NCBI GenBank assembly: GCA_945878525.1
Contig: CAMCTU010000015.1
Location: forward strand, 1-32,975
Length of the DNA: 32,975 bases
Reading direction: 5' to 3'
Source: Sphingobacterium thalpophilum
GTDB lineage: Bacteria > Bacteroidota > Bacteroidia > Sphingobacteriales > Sphingobacteriaceae
Position numbers and translations under genes: made by a program. Below, one piece after another: positions 24,346 to 32,833 of this stretch (positions are counted from its first letter, which is position 1; each line of letters begins with the position of its first letter). The notes beneath the pieces were generated by a model. The model had not been told where the DNA came from, ran no database searches, and was given only the letters and a program-made list of their open reading frames with translations.

Positions 24346-24770
24346 AATTTAATTTTGAGAGGATAAAATTAATTTCTCACCCTTAATTTCTGCTGATTTA
24401 ATTCCTTTTAATAACAATAATTTTATCATTAGAACAATTGGCTATTGCAACAAAAACCCGACTATCGGGTGCAACGCAAACGTCTCTTAATCGACCATAA
24501 TTAGCTCTGAATATTTCCTTAGTCTGTTCTATTTTATCAAGTCCTGCATTTAATTTCAGCTGATACAGGGTCTAATCTCTCAAGGTTGCCAAAATAAGGG
24601 AGTTCTTCCAATGAGGTATCGAATCAATGTCATAAAAATCTATTCCGGATACTGCAAGTGTAGGTGTCCAACTCTTTAGCTCCGAAAATGATTAAGGCAG
24701 AGTTAAAAGTGAGCGGGAGTGTTTTCATGTTCCAGTATCTATAGACTAAACAGTAATGGCAATAAACCTT
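24346..24770. other. 425-base gap between scoA and mutS2
   Basis: No intact gene. Most of it (24398-24691) is the decayed sugar dehydrogenase remnant on the minus strand described separately. The rest, next to scoA and next to mutS2, is AT-rich and shows no convincing terminator; the scoA promoter probably lies near 24346-24397. Confidence 0.7.
24398..24691 (-). pseudogene. C-terminal remnant of a PQQ-dependent sugar dehydrogenase (GSDH family)
   Basis: Translating the minus strand in one frame gives ELKSWTPTLAVSGIDFYD, then SIPHWKNSLILATLRD, an in-frame TAG at 24572-24574, then TLYQLKLNAGLDKIEQ, an Arg-rich stretch GRLRDVCVAP and IIVIKRN before a TAA at 24398-24400. WTP-x-AVSGIDFY, P-x-WKNSLILATL and GR-R-DV-x-x-APDG are hallmarks of the C-terminus of glucose/sorbosone dehydrogenase (soluble quinoprotein) proteins. 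The frame is closed at the upstream end by TAA at 24692-24694, and I find no continuation of the N-terminal propeller before mutS2. So this is a truncated gene with a nonsense mutation, about 95 codons of an original of about 400. Once a periplasmic sugar oxidase; now presumably silent. Confidence 0.82.
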
Positions 24771-27134
24771 CTATTTTAGATAAACATAAGTTATACCATC
24801 CCCACCCCTGTCAGCATGTTCATCTTCAATGCGACTGACCTGGGAATATTTACGTAAATATTCGCGGATCAGTTTACGCAAAATACCATCTCCCTTACCA
24901 TGGATGATTTTCAAAGAGGACAAACCCAGCATAACAGCTCTATCAAGATACTTTTCAATTTCATAAAGTGCCTCATCTCCTCTTTTTCCCCGAAGGTCAA
25001 GTTCTGTTTTAAAAGTTGAGAAACTTTCAGTAAGATCAGTTCCATGTGATTTTCTAATTTCCTTTGGTACAGAACGGTTTGATATTTTTTCAACCCGATT
25101 CAATTTAACTACGGACCTTAAATCGCCCATGGCTAAAATGACATTATCACGTGCAATTTCCAAAACCTGACCAACAGTTTCAGAATCATTCAACTTCACC
25201 CAGTCGCCTGATTTAATTTCAACAACTTCCTTAATATTTACAATTTTCTTTTCCTGAACCTGATGTTTAGTTAATTCTTGCTGTAAATTTTGTCTCAGAT
25301 TCTGCGTCTTTATTTTATCGGCTTTACTTTCCTTGATCTCTGAAATTGTGTTTTCAATGAGTTTATTTGCATTTTTAATGATATTCTGAGCTTCGACCTT
25401 TGCATCTTTTAGGATCAACTTCTTATTTTCATCTAAATAAGTTTTCAACTTCTCGTTTTCAGTGAGTAAGGCCTTAACCCATTCTTCCTTTTTTTCAACA
25501 GATCTTTTGGCCTCGATTAGCTCCTTTTTGTCACGTTCGAGATCTACCAATAGTGTATCAACCTTTTTCTGATAATTACCAACTTTTCGTTTCGCGGATT
25601 CAATCACTTCTGTACCAAGGCCAATTTTTTGCGCAATTTCAAAGGCATAAGAACTTCCTGGCTTGCCCATAGAAAGAATATAAAGTGGAAGCATCTTTTC
25701 ATTATCAAATAACATAGATGCATTCTCAAGACCCAATGAACTATTGGCAAAGGTTTTGAGGTTTGAATAATGTGTTGTAACAACTCCCCTAACATTCTTC
25801 TTATTTAAGTTTTCCAAAACCGACTCTGCAATAGGTCCTCCAAACTGAGGATCAGTACCTGTACCAAATTCATCAATTAGAATTAAGGTTTTTGAATTTG
25901 CCCATTCCAAAAAATATTTCATCTTTGAAAGATGGGCACTATAGGTACTCAAATCACTTTCAATGGATTGGTCATCACCTATATCTGCAAAAATCTGTTT
26001 AAAAATGCCCAGTTTAGAATGCTCATCAGCAGGAATTAACAATCCTGCCTGAACCATAATTTGAAGGAGGCCGACGGTTTTCATACAAACAGATTTACCA
26101 CCGGCGTTTGGACCTGATACTACAATAACCCGATCATGGTCATCAATTTTAATGTTTAGAGGTACAACTGAATGGTTTTCCTTTTTTAAACTAATCATTA
26201 ATAAAGGATGCCTCGCATTAATAAGATTCATTTCCGACTCACGAACTAATACCGGCATTGCAGCTTCAATACTTATCGCAAACAAGGCTTTAGCACGAAC
26301 AAAATCAAGTTTGGTCAGTAATCCATGATAAGATAATAATAATGGCACATATGGCCTCAGTTCATTGGTAAGCTCGATCAGTAATTTAATAATCTCTCTT
26401 CTTTTCTCAAATTCGAGATCTCTTAACAAATTATTTAACTGAAAGACTTCTTCAGGTTCCATGTAAACGGTCTGTCCCGAAGCAGATTCATCATGAATAA
26501 ACCCTTTTAATTTTCGCTTATTTTCAGCGAGTACCGGAATACATAATCTGCCATCCCGAATAGTCAGATTTCCGTCGGCAGTCCAGCCATTATTTTGAGC
26601 ATTCTTATAAATATGATCAATTTTCTTCCGTGCTTCCTGCTCAGCTTTAGAAATTCCGGACGTGATATCCATTAGTGCAGAAGAAGCATTAGGCTTAATT
26701 TTTCCCTTCGGATCAATAATTTTTTCAATCTTAAGAATAATAGTCTTCTCGATAGGCAGGTGTTCAAAAAGTGCCTCAAGATTAGGATAAAGACCCTCTC
26801 TGTCAGAGAAATACTGAATTATTGAGAATACTGTTGCCAGTGATGCCGAAACCTTAAAGAATTCATCTTCAGAAAGATAAGTCCCTTCAATTCTGGCCTT
26901 TTCAACCATACTTTTGATATCGAAAAAATTCTGAATACTTAGAGGTGTATCATTCTGAAGAATATTTTTAAACTCATTAGTTTGACGTAAGAACTTATTG
27001 ATATTGTCAAAATTGTTCATTACCTGAATCTTATCGACCAATTCCCGTCCCATTGAGCTCAGGCAATAAAACTTAATCAGTTCTTTAATCTCCAGAAAGC
27101 CCAGTTTTTCACCGGCATTATTAGGGTAAATCAT
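24771..27134 (-). CDS. mutS2: Endonuclease MutS2 (MutS-like ATPase with Smr domain)
   Basis: A 787-residue MutS2 protein. It has the MutS core/clamp helices but not the mismatch-recognition domain. Walker A is GPNAGGKS near residue 341, Walker B LILIDEFGTGTDP near 415, with the linker SDLSTYSAHL between them. A long coiled coil follows (about 500-620, Lys/Glu-rich), then a KOW-like segment (IKSGDWVKLNDSETVGQVLE) and a C-terminal Smr nuclease domain from about 710 (LDLRGKRGDEAL) to HGKGDGILR near 743. MutS2 suppresses recombination in some bacteria and acts in ribosome rescue in others; which applies here is unknown. ATG start at 27134, 5 bases after the DUF4296 lipoprotein stop. Confidence 0.96.
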   Translation of the reverse strand: MIYPNNAGEKLGFLEIKELIKFYCLSSMGRELVDKIQVMNNFDNINKFLRQTNEFKNILQNDTPLSIQNFFDIKSMVEKARIEGTYLSEDEFFKVSASLATVFSIIQYFSDREGLYPNLEALFEHLPIEKTIILKIEKIIDPKGKIKPNASSALMDITSGISKAEQEARKKIDHIYKNAQNNGWTADGNLTIRDGRLCIPVLAENKRKLKGFIHDESASGQTVYMEPEEVFQLNNLLRDLEFEKRREIIKLLIELTNELRPYVPLLLSYHGLLTKLDFVRAKALFAISIEAAMPVLVRESEMNLINARHPLLMISLKKENHSVVPLNIKIDDHDRVIVVSGPNAGGKSVCMKTVGLLQIMVQAGLLIPADEHSKLGIFKQIFADIGDDQSIESDLSTYSAHLSKMKYFLEWANSKTLILIDEFGTGTDPQFGGPIAESVLENLNKKNVRGVVTTHYSNLKTFANSSLGLENASMLFDNEKMLPLYILSMGKPGSSYAFEIAQKIGLGTEVIESAKRKVGNYQKKVDTLLVDLERDKKELIEAKRSVEKKEEWVKALLTENEKLKTYLDENKKLILKDAKVEAQNIIKNANKLIENTISEIKESKADKIKTQNLRQNLQQELTKHQVQEKKIVNIKEVVEIKSGDWVKLNDSETVGQVLEIARDNVILAMGDLRSVVKLNRVEKISNRSVPKEIRKSHGTDLTESFSTFKTELDLRGKRGDEALYEIEKYLDRAVMLGLSSLKIIHGKGDGILRKLIREYLRKYSQVSRIEDEHADRGGDGITYVYLK

Positions 27135-27139
27135 TTCTG

Positions 27140-27505
27140 CTATTGTATCCTTTTGCGTGGAATAATTTCTGCATTATGTAGTTTATGTTCCTTTTCATCA
27201 ATCAAGGCCTGAACCTTATTATACATGGTATCAAGCAAAGCAGGTTTTCTACTGTAGTATTTTAAACTTTCCTCATATGATTGCTGAGTTGTATTATGGG
27301 TTTTATAAATTGTAGCATACAAATTCTTAGTGTTCCTTCTCATAGTGTCATTATAGACAATTGTGGACATATAACCATCCATTATATGAAGGTCTGTCAT
27401 GATTAGAATCATTTTTTTTTCTTCAATTAAATCCTTTGGTTTATTGTTAGGCTCACAAGCAGATACTAACGTAACTAAGAATAACAGAATTTTAAAAACT
27501 TTCAT
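27140..27505 (-). CDS. DUF4296 family lipoprotein
   Basis: A 121-residue predicted lipoprotein beginning at the ATG at 27505. The signal peptide MKVFKILLFLVTLVSAC ends in a lipobox (VSAC, lipidated Cys17). The mature part is helical: MILIMTDLHIMDGY, then STIVYNDTMRRNTKNLYATI and a segment around YEESLKYYSRKPALLDTMY, which is what I associate with the DUF4296 family found across Bacteroidota. It ends in a basic tail (IIPRKRIQ). The longer frame upstream to 27580 has no role. It shares a 104-base divergent region with yggS and is followed by mutS2 after 5 bases. Function unknown. Confidence 0.82.
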   Translation of the reverse strand: MKVFKILLFLVTLVSACEPNNKPKDLIEEKKMILIMTDLHIMDGYMSTIVYNDTMRRNTKNLYATIYKTHNTTQQSYEESLKYYSRKPALLDTMYNKVQALIDEKEHKLHNAEIIPRKRIQ

Positions 27506-27545
27506 TTTTACCGATTTACCCATAAGATTTGATGTGATAATACTG

Positions 27546-27576
27546 TTGCATTTTAGTGTTGTATCCCGTAGGTTTA
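27546..27576 (+). promoter_or_regulatory. Possible promoter for the yggS operon
   Basis: TTG (27546-27548), 20 bases, then TAGGTTTA (27569-27576), one base off the TAnnTTTG -7 consensus. It would start transcription near 27583, about 27 bases before the yggS ATG at 27610, and is the only good candidate in this divergent region. Confidence 0.4.
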
Positions 27577-27609
27577 GCAATTAATAAAATCAATCAAAAA
27601 TACGGATTA

Positions 27610-28287
27610 ATGAGCATCGCAGGTAATATATCGGCTATAAAGAAAGAAATTGAAAATACCGGAGTAAAATTTATCGCAGTCTCGAAAACAAAGCCTTTGG
27701 AAAGTATAACGGAAGCTTATGAGGCCGGACAGCGAATATTTGGAGAAAACACGGTACAAGAACTTGTTGATAAGTATGATAAGCTTCCAAAAGACATTGA
27801 ATGGCATTTGATAGGGCACTTACAAACGAATAAAGTAAAGTACATAGCTCCATTTATCAGCATGATACATTCTGTAGATAGTATGAAACTTTTAAAAGAA
27901 ATCAATAAACAAGCTCTTAAGTACGGTCGTATTATTGATTGTTTGCTTCAACTTGAAATTGCAGATGAAGATACCAAATATGGGATGGATCTATCGGAAG
28001 CGATTGACTTACTTCGATCTGAAGAATTTCTTGAATTAAAAAACATCTGCATATGTGGAGTTATGGGTATTGCAACATTAACTGATAATCCCAAAATTAC
28101 AAAGGAAGAGTTCTATGAATTAAATACTTTCTTTCAGGGCTTAAAGGATACATTTTTTAGGAATAGTTCTGCATTTAAGGAGATTTCCATGGGTATGTCA
28201 GGAGATTATAAATTGGCAATTGAGCAGGGAAGTACAATGATTAGGCTTGGAAGTACAATTTTTGGAAACAGATCAAAGAAGATTTAA
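27610..28287 (+). CDS. yggS: YggS family PLP-binding protein (PLP homeostasis)
   Basis: A 225-residue single-domain PLP-binding protein of the YggS/PLPBP (YBL036C) family. It binds pyridoxal phosphate on K26 (FIAVSKTKP) in an alanine-racemase-type barrel; FGENTVQELVDKYD and EWHLIGHLQTNK are diagnostic, as is the C-terminal SMGMSGDYKLAIEQGSTMIR with LGSTIFG. The family buffers free PLP and affects amino-acid pools rather than catalysing a known reaction. I use the ATG at 27610, not the longer frame from 27556. The GNAT gene starts one base after its stop, so these are co-expressed. Confidence 0.96.
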   Translation: MSIAGNISAIKKEIENTGVKFIAVSKTKPLESITEAYEAGQRIFGENTVQELVDKYDKLPKDIEWHLIGHLQTNKVKYIAPFISMIHSVDSMKLLKEINKQALKYGRIIDCLLQLEIADEDTKYGMDLSEAIDLLRSEEFLELKNICICGVMGIATLTDNPKITKEEFYELNTFFQGLKDTFFRNSSAFKEISMGMSGDYKLAIEQGSTMIRLGSTIFGNRSKKI

Positions 28288-28288
28288 T

Positions 28289-28756
28289 ATGTCTGTAATT
28301 ATACGAGTAGCTTTAAAAGAGGACTGTAAAAGGCTACTGGAGCTGATTAATGAACTTGCGGTTTACGAAAAAGCTCCAAATGAAGTCACAGTCAGTTTGG
28401 AAGAATTTGAAAGTGCAGGATTTGGAATTAATCCTGTCTGGAAAGCCTTTGTAGCTGAACTTGATGGAATCATTCAGGGTTTTGGACTATATTACATACG
28501 CTACTCTACCTGGAAAGGCTGTCGTATGTATTTGGAAGATCTATTGATAACGGAAAATATGCGTGGAAAAGGTCTCGGAACAATGATATTGAACCGCTTA
28601 ATGGAGGAGGCAAAAGAAAAAAAGTTTAAGGGAATGACCTGGCAGGTTCTTGACTGGAATGAACCGGCTATTAATTTCTATAAAAAATATAAAGCTGAGT
28701 TTGATTCCGGATGGATAAATGTATCACTTTCGGAAGATCAGGTTGATAAATTATAA
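28289..28756 (+). CDS. GNAT family N-acetyltransferase (SSAT/thialysine acetyltransferase-like)
   Basis: A 155-residue acetyl-CoA-dependent acetyltransferase. Motif A is MRGKGLGTMIL at 91-101 for CoA pyrophosphate binding, preceded by CRMYLEDLLITENM; the start INELAVYEKAPNEV and the end WQVLDWNEPAINFYKKYKAE are characteristic of the spermidine/spermine acetyltransferase-like subgroup, which acts on polyamines or thialysine. Length (about 155-170) fits. I use the ATG at 28289; the longer form from 28247 overlaps yggS without support. Nine bases separate it from lysC. The substrate is inferred from family resemblance only. Confidence 0.9.
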   Translation: MSVIIRVALKEDCKRLLELINELAVYEKAPNEVTVSLEEFESAGFGINPVWKAFVAELDGIIQGFGLYYIRYSTWKGCRMYLEDLLITENMRGKGLGTMILNRLMEEAKEKKFKGMTWQVLDWNEPAINFYKKYKAEFDSGWINVSLSEDQVDKL

Positions 28757-28765
28757 TTGTATTAA

Positions 28766-30022
28766 GTGAAGGTATTTAAATTTGGAGGCTTTGCTGTTTC
28801 TACCTCAGCAAACATTAAAAATCTGGTTGAAATAATCAACATGAATAGCGATGATCAGCTTTTGATCATTGTCTCTGCTATGGGAAAAACTACCGACGCA
28901 CTTGAAAAACTTTGCTTTGCCTACATCAATAATAAAGAAAATGCATTTTTGATTCTAAAAGAAATCAAACAATTTCATGATCAGATTCTATTGGAGCTTT
29001 TTGAGCTGCAGGATCATCCTGTTTTTGATGAGATTGCCAATACCTTCATCGAGATTGAATGGATCCTTGAGGATGAACCACATCCTGATTATAATTTCAA
29101 TTATGATCAGATTGTTTCAATCGGAGAACTTGTCTCAAGTAAAATTATTTCAGCATTTCTAACTAAATGCAACATCAAAAACAAATGGATTGACGCGAGA
29201 AGCTATATTCATACTGATAATACATACCGTGAAGGAATAATCAACTGGGATAAAACCAAGGCATCAATCGATCAATTGAAAAAAGAATATAAGTCTCAAA
29301 CAATTATTTCTCAGGGCTTTATCGGTGGAACAAGTGAAAATTTCACAACTACGCTTGGAAGGGAGGGTTCAGATTATTCGGCTGCTGTATTTGCAGCTTG
29401 TATGCATGCTGAATCCCTAACAGTTTGGAAGGATGTGCCGGGTATTATGAATGCAGATCCGGCAATATTCAGTTCAGCACGAAAATATGACGAGCTTCCC
29501 TATTCTGAAGCTTTGGAACTGGCTTATTATGGAGCAAATATTATCCATCCCAAAACGATAAAACCACTACAAAATGAGGGTATTGCCTTATTGGTGAAAC
29601 CATTTTTAAATCCCGAAGAAAAAGGAACAAGAATTGACGAATTCGCAAAACCAAATACTCCAATACTGGCGATTATTTTAAAAAAGGATCAGCTTCTTTT
29701 AAATATTTCGACTAAAGACTTCTCCTATATGGATGAAAGGAATTTAAGCGAGTTATTAGAAGCTTTCAGTGAAGCTCATATCAAACTTAATATGATGCAA
29801 TTATCTGCGCTTAGCCTGTCAGTTTGCATCGATCATAGCTCCTTGAAGCTAAAGAAAGTCACTGATTTGTTTGAAAGTAAATTTCTTTTTTCAACTAAGG
29901 ATGGTCTTGAATTATTAACCATAATTAATTTTAAACAAGAAGAACTCAAGAAAGCATGCATGGACAGAACAATTATTTTGGAGCAATACAGTGGTAAAAC
30001 TGCTCAACTTGTTATGATCTAA
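28766..30022 (+). CDS. lysC: Aspartate kinase
   Basis: A 418-residue aspartokinase, the first enzyme of Lys/Met/Thr and diaminopimelate synthesis. KFGG at 5-8 begins the phosphate-binding strand; FITTTLGREGSDYSAA-like signature appears here as NFTTTLGREGSDYSAAVFAA and WKDVPGIMNADP binds aspartate and ATP. The C-terminal 100 residues from about 305 correspond to the regulatory ACT region but are diverged, so feedback control is uncertain. After KFGG the usual Thr/Ala-Ser-Val is Phe-Ala-Val, a small departure at an active-site loop. The start is GTG at 28766; the first ATG would delete KFGG. The methyltransferase gene begins 2 bases after its stop. Confidence 0.94.
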   Translation: MKVFKFGGFAVSTSANIKNLVEIINMNSDDQLLIIVSAMGKTTDALEKLCFAYINNKENAFLILKEIKQFHDQILLELFELQDHPVFDEIANTFIEIEWILEDEPHPDYNFNYDQIVSIGELVSSKIISAFLTKCNIKNKWIDARSYIHTDNTYREGIINWDKTKASIDQLKKEYKSQTIISQGFIGGTSENFTTTLGREGSDYSAAVFAACMHAESLTVWKDVPGIMNADPAIFSSARKYDELPYSEALELAYYGANIIHPKTIKPLQNEGIALLVKPFLNPEEKGTRIDEFAKPNTPILAIILKKDQLLLNISTKDFSYMDERNLSELLEAFSEAHIKLNMMQLSALSLSVCIDHSSLKLKKVTDLFESKFLFSTKDGLELLTIINFKQEELKKACMDRTIILEQYSGKTAQLVMI

Positions 30023-30024
30023 CC

Positions 30025-31209
30025 ATGAATTGGGCTATTTTGGATATTGAAGTTCAAAGCTTTATAAAGGCCAATTTGAATACAGACATTACTGTCCTAA
30101 GCCTAAAAAAAAGTCCATTTTCAACTATTAGCTCCAGGGAACTTGCAGAGCAGTTGGATAGTAAAAAAAGATCCGAGCACAAACTTCCATTATGGTTTCA
30201 AACAGAAGGCATTTATTACCCACCGAGATTAGCAATTGAACAATCTTCGTCAGAACTTGCAGCCATTTACAAATCAAGTTTATTTACAGGTAATAATATC
30301 ATTGATCTAACTGGTGGCTTTGGTGTTGATACTTACTTTTTTTCCATAAAGGCAAAGAATGTTACTCATTGTGAATTGAGTAGTGAACTTTCTGAAATAT
30401 CTCAATATAATTCAAACATCCTTGGCGTAAAAATCAATTATCTCAAAATTGATGGAATAGAATACCTAAAAAGCAATAATAAGACCTTTGACACTGTATA
30501 CATCGATCCATCCCGAAGAGTAAACTCAAAAAAAGTCTTTTTACTCAAGGACTGTGAGCCTGACATTATCTTCAATCTAGAGCTTCTAAAAAGTCGTTCA
30601 GACTTACTTATGATCAAAACAGCTCCTCTGCTTGATATTCAATCTACAATTAATGAGTTAAAAGAAGTCAGCGCCGTTCACATCGTCAGTATCAAAAATG
30701 AATGTAAAGAGGTTCTTTATTTGATAAACCATCTAAACTGCAGCAATGACCCCTTGATTACATGTGCGCTGATTGGTGCTGATCAAACCATTACCTATTC
30801 TTTCAGACCGAGTGAGGAAAGAAATTTCATACTGAATGAATATTCTGATCCAATGGATTTTATTTATCTGCCTGATGGTGCTTTGTTGAAAGCTGGATGC
30901 TTTAAATTGATTAGCCGCGACTTCCATGTTAATAAAATCCATCAGCATACCCATCTATATACCTCTGAAAGATTTAATGACTCATTTCCTGGCAGAAAAT
31001 TTATAATGAAAAGTAGCTGGAGCTTTGGTAAGTTTTTAAAAGAAATTAGCATTACAAAAGCAAACATTATCTGCCGTAATTTTCCAATTACTCCAGAGAA
31101 TCTGAAGAAAAAACTGAAGATTAATGACGGCGGGGATGAATATCTCCTATTCTGTACAAACAAAAATAATGAGTTAATTGTACTGAGCTGCCTGCTGTAC
31201 AAAGGGTAA
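30025..31209 (+). CDS. Class I SAM-dependent methyltransferase with THUMP-like domain
   Basis: A 394-residue protein with an N-terminal helical region, a Rossmann methyltransferase domain and a C-terminal domain of the THUMP-like type. SAM motif I is IDLTGGFGVDTYFF at 93-106, followed by an acidic motif HCELSSELSEIS and motif IV-like YIDPSRR at 159-165. The DPSRR motif and the C-terminal FPGRKFIMKSSWSFGKFLKE region are shared with Bacteroidota proteins such as P. gingivalis PG1098. RNA is a plausible substrate but not proven. It closes the yggS-GNAT-lysC run and ends just before a hairpin. ATG start at 30025. Confidence 0.88.
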   Translation: MNWAILDIEVQSFIKANLNTDITVLSLKKSPFSTISSRELAEQLDSKKRSEHKLPLWFQTEGIYYPPRLAIEQSSSELAAIYKSSLFTGNNIIDLTGGFGVDTYFFSIKAKNVTHCELSSELSEISQYNSNILGVKINYLKIDGIEYLKSNNKTFDTVYIDPSRRVNSKKVFLLKDCEPDIIFNLELLKSRSDLLMIKTAPLLDIQSTINELKEVSAVHIVSIKNECKEVLYLINHLNCSNDPLITCALIGADQTITYSFRPSEERNFILNEYSDPMDFIYLPDGALLKAGCFKLISRDFHVNKIHQHTHLYTSERFNDSFPGRKFIMKSSWSFGKFLKEISITKANIICRNFPITPENLKKKLKINDGGDEYLLFCTNKNNELIVLSCLLYKG

Positions 31210-31240
31210 AAAAATGAGCATTACCACGCTCCATTTTTAG
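31210..31240 (+). terminator. Probable intrinsic terminator of the yggS-lysC-methyltransferase operon
   Basis: AAAAATGAGC (31210-31219) pairs with GCTCCATTTTT (31228-31238) with one bulged C and an 8-base loop; the run of T lies in the 3' arm. It begins at the end of the methyltransferase stop codon. The stem is AT-rich, so strength is uncertain. Confidence 0.5.
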
Positions 31241-31658
31241 AAAATACCTTTTATAATTAATAGACTATTATTTTATTTCTTAAAATAACTCCCAAGTTAA
31301 GCGGTAAAACCCTTATAATTTTTAACTTTTAAGCTCGGATTATCTTTTTGACCTACTCCAGCTTAAATTCTACCTAATCATTATCACGTAATAAATTCGC
31401 TCCAACTTGTATGTCCTTAAAATGAACAAAAATTTACTTCCTGTTTTGTTGAGTAATAAAAACATAAGCCTTTTGGCTATTATACCATTTAAATTTACCT
31501 GTTTCAATAGATATGACCCTGTAATTTATATTAAGAATGAAATTGCTGATTTCTCAATATTGAAAACCTCAATTTAATTTACCAGGCGGATTAGGAATGA
31601 TTATAACAAAAAGTCTAGCTAATTGATAAACTTTAAATGAATAATCAGATTCATCTGG
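31241..31658. other. AT-rich gene-poor gap
   Basis: About 420 bases without a convincing gene. The best open stretch is 39 codons on the minus strand (31434-31553), ending TAA and preceded by TGA, with some protein-like texture (IETGKFKWYNSQKAYVF). It has no start codon and I recognise no family, so it may be a gene remnant or chance. No tRNA, riboswitch or repeat was seen. Confidence 0.55.
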
Positions 31659-32048
31659 TCAAACCAAAAATTTGTCTTGATGTTCTTTACCAAAAATTTC
31701 ACACTCATTTTTCTTACCAAATATTCGATAACGATTGTTTGAAATCATATGATAAACCCAGTTTCTAAAACGTTTTGGAAAGAATGATCCATATTTCAAT
31801 AAGTTAGGCCAGCCTGTAATTATGTTGGAAATTTCTATAATAGCATCAGATTGGTAGAAAACAATGTCCGCTTTAATTAAAATAACAGATTTTAAATCAT
31901 CTTTAATATTATATTTAATCATCAAATTTCTACCTGCATTGCCTTGCTGTGATGCAAAAAACAATTGGTTTTTAGTATCATATTTAATCAATATTTTTAC
32001 GGTTGAACTACAAAGATTACATAGCCCATCAAATAAAATTATATTCAT
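31659..32048 (-). CDS. DCC family thiol-disulfide oxidoreductase (DUF393)
   Basis: A 129-residue thioredoxin-like protein of the DCC family. The N-terminal FDGLCNLCSSTV carries the family's D-x(2)-C-x(2)-C motif (D6, C9, C12 from the chosen ATG), followed by FFASQQGNAGR and, near the C-terminus, RFRNWVYHMISNNRYRIFGK, all typical. The activity is presumed redox exchange, but few members have been tested. I start it at the ATG at 32048; the open frame extends seven codons more. It is divergent from the DUF2071 gene, with a 71-base shared region; the two families often neighbour each other in genomes. Confidence 0.87.
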   Translation of the reverse strand: MNIILFDGLCNLCSSTVKILIKYDTKNQLFFASQQGNAGRNLMIKYNIKDDLKSVILIKADIVFYQSDAIIEISNIITGWPNLLKYGSFFPKRFRNWVYHMISNNRYRIFGKKNECEIFGKEHQDKFLV

Positions 32049-32119
32049 TTGTTTGTGGATTTTAATCAATCAAATATACAATTTGTAAAACAATTGATTC
32101 AAATTATCGTTTATGAGCA

Positions 32120-32833
32120 ATGACTAAGACCTTTTTAAAGGCCAGCTGGGAAAATTTAATAATGGCTAATTATGAAATTGAACCATCTATTTTGGAACCG
32201 TTTCTACCTAAAGGGGTTGAATTAGATTTTTTCAATGGTAAAACTTACGTTAGTCTCGTTGGCTTCATGTTTAAGAAAACAAGCTTGTTTGGAGTCCCAA
32301 TACCATTTTTCGGCTCCTTTGAAGAAATCAATTTAAGATTTTACGTTAGAAGAGTTGAAAATAGAAAAATTAAAAAGGGCGTTGTCTTTATCAATGAGAC
32401 TGTGCCTTTCAAAATTGTAGCATTACTGGCTAATAAATTATATAAGGAACATTATTTATCTATCCCAACGAAGAATAAAATTATTATTGAAGAAGGTAAA
32501 CATATCAGCTATGAGTGGAAAGTGAATAACAAATGGAATTCGATAGCAGTACAATCGGATACCAATAAGTATAAAATTGAACAAGGCACCATAGAGGAGT
32601 ATATTTTTGAGCGTTATTTTGGCTTTACCAAATTATCTAATATTAGTTCACAAGAATACAAAATCAATCACCCCAAGTGGATGATACATGATGTCCTTAA
32701 TTCCAATATTGAATGTGACTTCGGTACTATGTATGGAGATGCTTTTTTGGGATTAAATACCCAAAAACCTGATTCAGTCCTATTAGCGGAGGGATCTAAT
32801 GTGAGTGTAAACTGGAAACGGGATAAATTCTAA
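32120..32833 (+). CDS. DUF2071 (YqjF-like) family protein
   Basis: A 237-residue soluble protein of the DUF2071 family, related to acetoacetate-decarboxylase-like folds. The beginning FLKASWENLIMANYEIEPSI, then FLPKGVELDFFNGKTYVSLV, GFMF, and the central FEEINLRFYVRR are characteristic. The family includes B. subtilis YqjF; catalytic activity is unestablished. ATG start at 32120. It is divergently arranged with the DCC-family gene, sharing a 71-base promoter region. Composition is AT-rich like the flanking noncoding DNA. Nothing in the sequence shows a truncation. Confidence 0.88.
   Translation: MTKTFLKASWENLIMANYEIEPSILEPFLPKGVELDFFNGKTYVSLVGFMFKKTSLFGVPIPFFGSFEEINLRFYVRRVENRKIKKGVVFINETVPFKIVALLANKLYKEHYLSIPTKNKIIIEEGKHISYEWKVNNKWNSIAVQSDTNKYKIEQGTIEEYIFERYFGFTKLSNISSQEYKINHPKWMIHDVLNSNIECDFGTMYGDAFLGLNTQKPDSVLLAEGSNVSVNWKRDKF

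Noticed and set aside
24594-24727. Small minus-strand ORF starting MKTLPLTFNS in the mutS2-scoA gap
   Set aside because: Out of frame with the clear GSDH remnant it overlaps, about 30 codons and without recognisable features.
31646-31657. Hairpin CAGAT-TC-ATCTG after the DCC-family gene
   Set aside because: Five-bp stem with a two-base loop and no following T-run; too weak to call a terminator.
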